Positions 21,791 through 25,971 of a DNA stretch of 25,971 nt are shown one piece after another; position 1 is the stretch's first letter; every line of letters starts with the position of its first letter. This stretch comes from DTNV01 sp964388435 (GTDB lineage: Archaea; Micrarchaeota; Micrarchaeia; Norongarragalinales; UBA8480), in assembly GCA_964388435.1 (NCBI GenBank), contig CAYMAH010000018.1, forward strand, positions 1 to 25,971, read 5' to 3'. The notes under the pieces are model-generated. The model was not told the DNA's origin. It saw only the letters and a program-made list of their open reading frames with translations, and made no database searches. The position numbers and the translations under genes are program-made.

Positions 21791-22884
21791 GTAGCTCTGT
21801 TGAGTATGGTTATTGCTGAATTTACGTCTCTGTTCTTCTTCATGCCACATTTGTTGCAGATATATGTCCTTTCCGAAAGCGGCATCTCCTGAATGCTACC
21901 ACAGTTGCTGCATATCTTCGATGTGTTTCTTGCATCCACTTTGATTACTTTCTTACCAGCACTTTCAGCCTTGTAAGAGAGCATCTGGATGAACCTGTTC
22001 CATGAAGCATTCTGAATTGCGCCTGCGAGCCTATGGTTCTTTACCATATTTTGGATTTGGAGGTTTTCTACTGCGAATGAGGTGTATCTAGAATTGACAA
22101 GTTTGTCTGAAAGTTTATGCAGGAAGTCATCTGATTGATTGGCCGAATATTCATATGTATTTTGAAGGTGTATTTTTGCCTTCTCTCTTCTCTTTGAGCC
22201 TTTGTTCCTTCTTGCGACTACTCTCTGCCAGTGCGCAATTCTTTTCTCTCTCTGTTTGAAGAATTTGGGTTTTTGAACTGTCCTGCCATCAGATAGCGTG
22301 ACGAAATTGTATAAGCCCATGTCAATACCGACTGGGTCTGTGTCCTTGACTTCCGGCGGATTTATCTCCTCGACTGCGGTGAAGATTGCGTAATAATCCT
22401 TTCCTTCCTTCTTTATCGCAAGTGTTTTGATTGTGCCTTCTATCTTTCTGTGCAATTCTACTGGCATTGTACCTATTCTTGAGACTCTCAGCCTACCCCT
22501 CTTTATGGAAAATGAACCGTTTTCCTGTGGATAGGTTATTGACTTGTACCTGTCCCTTGACCTGAATCTCGGAAATCCTGCCTTCTTTTTTCCTTCCTTT
22601 ATTCTCCTGAAGAAGTTCTGGTATGCCCTCAGCAGCCTGAATTCTATCTCGCATCTTGTCTGCGAATAGAGTTTTAGGAACTTCTTGTCTTCTTGAATTA
22701 TTTCCTTTACGAACTTGTTGAATTGAGCCAATGAGGCTTTTGTCTTCCCATTTCGATAAGAAGTAATTGACTTCTCAAGAATCTTATTATAGAACTGTTG
22801 TGCAAGAATCAGCCTTTCATCTATCTCTTCCTGCCTTATAGTGTCAGGATAGATTCTGAATTTATAAGCTCTTGTCAGTTCCAT
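21673..22884 (-). CDS. tnpB: TnpB RNA-guided nuclease
   Basis: A 403-residue TnpB, the ancestor-type relative of Cas12. The N-terminal wedge/REC part begins MELTRAYKFRIYPDTIRQEE. RuvC residues are visible: Asp in DPVGIDMGLYNF (about residue 188), Glu in FAVENLQIQN (about 277), and the final Asp in NRDVNSAI (about 355). Between the last two is the zinc finger CSNCGS...CNKCGM. All are intact, so the protein should be an active nuclease guided by an RNA from the element's right end. The C-terminal tail (SHAQGENVRPQQEAILDEL) is the usual overlap with guide-RNA sequence. The ATG at 22884 overlaps the stop of the peptide ORF upstream (TAATG), so translation is probably coupled. Confidence 0.93.
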   Translation of the reverse strand: MELTRAYKFRIYPDTIRQEEIDERLILAQQFYNKILEKSITSYRNGKTKASLAQFNKFVKEIIQEDKKFLKLYSQTRCEIEFRLLRAYQNFFRRIKEGKKKAGFPRFRSRDRYKSITYPQENGSFSIKRGRLRVSRIGTMPVELHRKIEGTIKTLAIKKEGKDYYAIFTAVEEINPPEVKDTDPVGIDMGLYNFVTLSDGRTVQKPKFFKQREKRIAHWQRVVARRNKGSKRREKAKIHLQNTYEYSANQSDDFLHKLSDKLVNSRYTSFAVENLQIQNMVKNHRLAGAIQNASWNRFIQMLSYKAESAGKKVIKVDARNTSKICSNCGSIQEMPLSERTYICNKCGMKKNRDVNSAITILNRATLGQRGSHAQGENVRPQQEAILDELRTDKTHPLQDAVIA

Positions 22885-22997
22885 TATCTTCTCCTCTTCT
22901 CATTTGATACAACATAATCAACTGCTTGAATCAGGAAACCTCCAATAATGATAAAAACAATTCCCATAAGAGCCAATAACATCAGGTTCTTCCTCAT
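22884..22997 (-). CDS. 37-residue membrane peptide between tnpA and tnpB
   Basis: Reading from the ATG at 22997-22995 gives MRKNLMLLALMGIVFIIIGG, then FLIQAVDYVVSNEKRRR and TAA (22886-22884). A single hydrophobic helix (residues about 5-25) is flanked by positive residues, giving a small membrane protein. Its ATG overlaps the tnpA stop (TGATG) and its stop overlaps the tnpB ATG (TAATG), so the three frames are joined without a gap. I know of no described IS200/IS605 passenger of this kind. It may be a true gene or a fortuitous open frame serving to couple translation. Confidence 0.55.
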   Translation of the reverse strand: MRKNLMLLALMGIVFIIIGGFLIQAVDYVVSNEKRRR

Positions 22998-23395
22998 CAC
23001 ATACCCTTTTGTTCATCTATATATTTTTTGATTAGAGCGTCTGAAATATGCCCGCGTGTTGAAACGAAATAACTCCTCGTCCATAATGTAGGAAGTCTTA
23101 GTCGCAGGTCTGCAAACTCTTCCCTTAGTTGATGTGAGGTATACCCTTTTATCTGTCCAATTATGTAGTTTGGTGTTTGAAGAGGTTTGCCTTCTATGAA
23201 GAGATGGATGTGGTCTGGCATTACTTCAAGTGCAAGGACTTTACACTCTAATCGTTTTGCCTTTTCCTTTACCAGCTCCTTTAGTCTTTGTTCCACCTTA
23301 TCAACCAATACCCTTCTCCTATACTTCGGACACCAGACGAAATGATAGCCAATGAAATGAACACTTGTTTCAGAAGCATTATATCCCTTTGACAT
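22997..23395 (-). CDS. tnpA: IS200/IS605 Y1 transposase TnpA
   Basis: A 132-residue HUH single-strand transposase. The fold starts VHFIGYHFVWCPKYRRRVLV; the HUH motif is MPDHIHLFIEG (His62, His64); and the catalytic tyrosine is Tyr125 in ALIKKYIDEQ. Other family marks are IGQIKGYTSHQLREEF and LWTRSYFVSTRGH. Length and motifs are complete, so it is probably active. It cuts and rejoins single-stranded ends by recognising the subterminal hairpins. The stop overlaps the ATG of the small membrane peptide ORF. The upstream region contains an ATACC-TATT-GGTAT inverted repeat and TATATATA about 25-30 bp from the ATG. Confidence 0.93.
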   Translation of the reverse strand: MSKGYNASETSVHFIGYHFVWCPKYRRRVLVDKVEQRLKELVKEKAKRLECKVLALEVMPDHIHLFIEGKPLQTPNYIIGQIKGYTSHQLREEFADLRLRLPTLWTRSYFVSTRGHISDALIKKYIDEQKGM

Positions 23396-23485
23396 TGCTA
23401 ATATATGAACATACTCTTATATATATACCTATTGGTATCATACTTCCTATAGCAGCGGTTCGCTTTCATCCCACCCCTAAAGGGA

Positions 23486-23508
23486 ACCCTCTAAAGAGGG
23501 TGTGGGAT
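23486..23508. other. Left-end hairpin of the IS element
   Basis: ACCCTCT (23486-23492) and AGAGGGT (23495-23501) form a 7 bp stem with a 2-base loop. An outer arm GTGGGAT (23502-23508) pairs with ATCCCAC at 23468-23474, and a short CCC/GGG stem lies between, giving a branched structure. TnpA recognises such left-end hairpins on one strand. Confidence 0.7.
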
Positions 23509-23589
23509 TTCCCGCTCACGTAGTGTTAATATTTGATTTTTTGATTAAAAACCAAGATTTAAATAACAGTTGCAATAAAGAAATATTTT

Positions 23590-23895
23590 ATGATAGTCGA
23601 AGGCTTGTTTTATTTAACGACGGCGATTTTCGGGTTTTTTGCAGCGGCTTACCTTGCTTTTTCCGTTAAAAAAACGCGCACCGGCGGGTTGCATAAGGTG
23701 CTCATACTTTACCTGCTTTCAATTGTGTTCACGTCGCTTCACGTTTTTTACGAGGCCATCGCGCTCGGGTGCACTACAAGCGGTTGCAATCTTGGTTCTG
23801 CTTTGTTCGGAATTTTGGCTGAAGTTGGGTTCGCGATATTCTTTTACGCTTCGTATAAGCTTTATTTCTACATCAAGACGTTCGATTTTTCTTAG
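23590..23895 (+). CDS. Small three-helix membrane protein
   Basis: A 101-residue protein with three predicted membrane helices: GLFYLTTAIFGFFAAAYLAF (residues about 5-24), VLILYLLSIVFTSLHVFYEA (37-56) and ALFGILAEVGFAIFFYASYK (71-90). A Cys-x-x-x-x-Cys pair (GCTTSGCN) lies in the loop before the third helix. No family is recognised. The ATG is about 28 bp below ATTTAAATAA (23558-23567). Its TAG abuts the TAG of the convergent DUF1858 gene (TAGCTA). Confidence 0.65.
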   Translation: MIVEGLFYLTTAIFGFFAAAYLAFSVKKTRTGGLHKVLILYLLSIVFTSLHVFYEAIALGCTTSGCNLGSALFGILAEVGFAIFFYASYKLYFYIKTFDFS

Positions 23896-24339
23896 CTAGC
23901 GTTTGAAGACAAGGCCTTTTCCTTCAATCCAGTCTATCATCATTCCCTTAACTTCCCCTATTATGTTTGATTCAATGATGATTGTAAAGCCCTTGTCTAT
24001 CACTTTCAATCCCCCTCCTTTTCCGAATTCCAGGTCGAAAAAGCTTTTTCCGTTTTCTTGGATTCTTCTTAGAACAAAGCTTTTTCCTTTTTTGAATTTC
24101 TCGAGCTTTTCAGCCGCTCTTTCCGTTAAAACAACGTGCTTTGACTTTTCCTTCAGCTCTTCCACCAGCTGATTTATTGTTTTCTCGTCAAAGCCGTGAG
24201 CAAGACACCCTTGTTTAACTGTTTCAAGCCCGCTTATGCTGCAGCCTGTGCAGGCAAAGCCGTACTTTAGAAAAACGCTTAGCGTTTCTGGATGAGAAGT
24301 TAAAACATCGCTTATTTTTGAGTTTTCTGAGATTTCCAT
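23896..24339 (-). CDS. DUF1858 domain fused to an IscA/HesB-like domain
   Basis: A 147-residue protein. Residues about 1-65 are a DUF1858 domain: ISDVLTSHPETLSVFLKYGF, then ACTGC (Cys30, Cys33) and Cys45, the CxxC-type motif often found in iron-sulfur or redox proteins (ScdA/RIC-related N-terminal domains). Residues about 68-147 have the HesB/IscA (Fe-S assembly scaffold) pattern: VVLTERAAEKLEKFKKG, VLRRIQENGKSFFDLEF, and a final MIDWIEGKGLVF. The conserved cysteines of IscA (the single Cys and the C-terminal CxC) are absent, so the second domain probably cannot bind a cluster in the usual way. Role unknown; a redox or sulfur-handling task is plausible. The gene is divergent from the small gene at 24392 with a shared 52 bp promoter region. 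Confidence 0.7.
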   Translation of the reverse strand: MEISENSKISDVLTSHPETLSVFLKYGFACTGCSISGLETVKQGCLAHGFDEKTINQLVEELKEKSKHVVLTERAAEKLEKFKKGKSFVLRRIQENGKSFFDLEFGKGGGLKVIDKGFTIIIESNIIGEVKGMMIDWIEGKGLVFKR

Positions 24340-24391
24340 TTATAATTTTAAGCAAAAAATATTTAAAAAACAGTATGTTTTAAGAAATATC

Positions 24392-24667
24392 ATGCTTATG
24401 CAGTTAAGTGAGGAGAAGAGAAGGGAAATAGAAGAAGGGAATGAAATGCTTCAATACCTCAAAATAAAGGGTTTGATTGACGGCAAGGTTGTTGAGGTTG
24501 CGAATGGACTCCAGCCGAAAGAGAGGTTGTATTTTTTGAAAAGCAATGCAAGGGAAGTTAAAGTGGAGGATAAAAAGGAGTATGATGAAAAAACTTTTCA
24601 GTCAATCAGAAGGTTTTACTGGAAGCCCGGGGGAAAGACGAGCGTTCCAAAACAGTTTATGATGTGA
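24392..24667 (+). CDS. Small unknown protein upstream of IPP isomerase
   Basis: A 91-residue soluble, charged protein beginning MLMQLSEEKRREIEEGNEML (an ATG two codons later at 24398 is the alternative start). It contains IKGLIDGKVVEVANGLQPKE and ends RRFYWKPGGKTSVPKQFMM. No family is recognised. It ends 7 bases before the isomerase start, so the two are probably one transcript. Confidence 0.6.
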   Translation: MLMQLSEEKRREIEEGNEMLQYLKIKGLIDGKVVEVANGLQPKERLYFLKSNAREVKVEDKKEYDEKTFQSIRRFYWKPGGKTSVPKQFMM

Positions 24668-24674
24668 AGATAGA

Positions 24675-25645
24675 ATGAATGTTAAGGAAGAGCAGTTGAG
24701 AATTTCATTGGAGCAGCCGCTTGAGTCTGAAAACGGTTTTGAAAAAATAAGATTCAGCCACTACGCGCTTCCTGAAATGAATTTTGGCGAGATTGAAACA
24801 GAAGTCGTTTTTTTGGGTAAAAGTTTTTCAGCCCCTATAATCATAGGCTCTATGACAGGGGGTACTGAAAGCACTGGAAAGATAAATAAAATGCTTGCCG
24901 AGGTTGCTGAGAAGAAAAACATTCCTTTCAGCACGGGCTCTCAGAAGATTGCTTTGAAAAAACCGGAGACAATTGAAAGCTTCAATGTCAAGAAGACCTT
25001 CCCGAACGTTTTTCTCATTGCAAACATCGGCGGGACAGCGCTGCTTGATTTTGATTTCAAAAAAATAGAGGATTCTTTGAACAGAGTGAGTGCAGACGCT
25101 TTGTTTGTTCACTTGAATCCACTGCAAGAGCTTATTCAAAAAGACGGCGTTAAGAATTGGGGGGGGTAAGGGCTAGGATAGAGGAGCTTTGCGATTATTT
25201 GAGCATTCCAGTCCTTGCAAAGGAGGTTGGCGATGGAATCAACAAAAAAACTGCAATCGAGCTTGAAGAGGCCGGGGTAAAGGCTATTGACGTCGCCGGG
25301 TTTGGAGGCATAAACTGGAGCGTTATAGAGAAAAATAGAATCAATGAAAAAAGAAACGTTTTTCAGGACTGGGGGATTTCAACTCTGGAAAGCCTTAAAC
25401 AGTGCAGTGGCTTGAAAATACCCTTGATAGCTTCTGGAGGCATTAGGAGCGGGATTGATGTGGCAAAAGCGATAAGGCTTGGAGCGGGCATGTCAAGCGC
25501 TTCCCTTCCTTTTCTCAAGGCTCTTGTTGAAGGAAGGCTTGAGCTGGAGGTAGGCGACTGGATTGAAGAATTAAAAACAACAATGATGCTGACACGAAGC
25601 AAAAATCTAAGGGAATTGAAAAAAGCCGAGCTTTTAAGCGAATAA
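24675..25645 (+). pseudogene. fni: Type 2 isopentenyl-diphosphate isomerase, frameshifted at a G8 run
   Basis: Two frames make one IPP isomerase type 2 (FMN-dependent), which interconverts IPP and DMAPP for isoprenoid lipids. The first (24675 to about 25160) has RFSHYALPEMNFGEIE-like KIRFSHYALPEMNF, PIIIGSMTGGT, FSTGSQKIAL, NIGGTALLDF and HLNPLQELIQKDGVKNWGG. The second (from about 25160 to 25645) continues VRARIEELCDYLSIPVLAKE, VGDGINKKTA, AIDVAGFGGINW, GGIRSGIDVAKAIRLGA. The break lies in TT followed by eight G (25159-25166); nine would restore the frame exactly (WGGVRARIEE). All catalytic motifs are otherwise present, so a base-call error, phase variation or a very recent mutation are possible. 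It is a single-copy essential step in archaea unless another isomerase exists. Confidence 0.88.
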
Positions 25646-25971
25646 AAGCTTGATGTAGAATAAAGGCGAGGCAAAGTTTTTCTTGGACTCGTTGTCCACA
25701 AGCATTCCCGATATAGTGTCCCTTACCCACTCGCTTTTCTTGATTTTTCCCACCACCAGATTTAAAAGAAACTTCCATTTTCCCACCCGCTGCATTTTGT
25801 AGCTCATGTTCACTTCTGGGTTTAAATTCTGCCAGAGTTTTTCGGGGTATTGCCGTAAAACAGTATGGTCGCCTTTCTTCAACGCCTCTAGAACTATCGG
25901 GGCGGCTATTCTCGCGCTTAGGCTTCCGTTTCCCATTCCTTCTCCTGAAAAGGGGTCAACCAATGATGCGG
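25634..25971 (-). CDS. Geranylgeranyl reductase-like flavoenzyme, C-terminal part
   Basis: Partial, running off the right edge. About 112 residues of the C-terminal end are visible, entering with ASLVDPFSGEGMGNGSLSAR, the FAD-binding/substrate-cap motif of the geranylgeranyl reductase family, followed by AAPIVLEALKKGDHTVLRQY and a Trp-rich helical end. Such enzymes saturate the isoprenoid chains of archaeal membrane lipids; the related family also includes other flavin reductases, so the exact substrate is not certain. Its stop overlaps the convergent isomerase by 12 bases. The pairing with IPP isomerase fits isoprenoid lipid metabolism. Confidence 0.75.
   Translation of the reverse strand, partial: ASLVDPFSGEGMGNGSLSARIAAPIVLEALKKGDHTVLRQYPEKLWQNLNPEVNMSYKMQRVGKWKFLLNLVVGKIKKSEWVRDTISGMLVDNESKKNFASPLFYIKLLFA

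Larger units (their letters stand above)
21628..23520 (-). mobile_element. IS200/IS605-family element with tnpA and tnpB
   Basis: The element contains, in minus-strand order, a Y1 transposase (tnpA), a 37-residue membrane peptide ORF, and tnpB. Both ends have the subterminal hairpins expected of this family. At the right end CCCAC-11 nt-GTGGG lies at 21640-21660. At the left end ATCCCAC (23468-23474) pairs with GTGGGAT (23502-23508), enclosing ACCCTCT-AA-AGAGGGT (23486-23501) and a short CCC/GGG stem. These elements transpose as single strands, without target duplication or inverted repeats, next to a short tetra- or pentanucleotide. The precise ends and target motif cannot be fixed here. Element sequence is colinear and looks recently active. 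Confidence 0.85.

Noticed and set aside
23455..23475. tRNA T-arm-like GGTTCGCTTTCATCC
   Set aside because: No acceptor, anticodon or D arms around it; it is part of the IS left-end hairpin region.
1..25971. CRISPR array
   Set aside because: No regularly spaced short repeats were seen anywhere; the only long repeats are the two 180 bp copies.

Overview
The window is archaeal. It encodes ribosomal protein eS6, an archaeal CPSF2-like beta-CASP ribonuclease, an archaeal-type small GTPase/DUF2073/zinc-ribbon cluster, type 2 isopentenyl-diphosphate isomerase, a geranylgeranyl-reductase-like enzyme and a class III-signal pilin. Many genes have an AT-rich TATA-like box about 25-30 bp upstream of the start (leaderless style). 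Others carry an AGGTGAT Shine-Dalgarno site. The small genome-style packing (ATGA and GTGA overlaps) would fit a DPANN or euryarchaeal genome, but the lineage cannot be fixed from this window alone.

Positions 1-9450 form an accessory island. It holds two DUF4143-type AAA ATPases, a frameshifted clan GH-A glycoside hydrolase remnant, a frameshifted LURP-one/scramblase-like gene, an AbiEi/AbiEii type IV toxin-antitoxin pair, and two diverged copies of a 180 bp sequence carrying a decayed VOC/glyoxalase 3' end. Next comes an operon of a SocA/Panacea-like plus DUF488 fusion and a probable dual-OB protein, followed by a truncated third gene. A broken DDE transposase and two coupled small membrane proteins close the island. 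Positions 9456-10088 are gene-free but rich in hairpins and long-range complementary segments ending in a 12-T run, so they may encode a structured RNA.

Positions 10089-16619 are mostly housekeeping: a large secreted membrane-anchored protein, the CPSF2-like nuclease, a divergent sugar-epimerase-like dehydrogenase, a 51-residue membrane protein not previously obvious as an ORF, and the tightly overlapping operon GTPase > DUF2073 > zinc ribbon > Yip1-like protein. Positions 16702-17235 hold a decayed RelBE-like toxin-antitoxin pair.

Positions 17308-21539 carry an AmmeMemoRadiSam radical-SAM protein, eS6 coupled to a large coiled-coil protein of unknown function, a GalT-like nucleotidyltransferase, and a pilin with a hairpin plus T-tract terminator. 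An IS200/IS605-family element (about 21628-23520) follows. It carries intact-looking tnpA and tnpB and, unusually, a 37-residue membrane peptide ORF fitted between them by TGATG and TAATG overlaps. The right edge has a DUF1858 plus IscA-like fusion, a small unknown gene coupled to a type 2 IPP isomerase interrupted at an eight-G run, and the 3' end of a geranylgeranyl-reductase-like gene. The last two suggest an isoprenoid/membrane-lipid neighbourhood.
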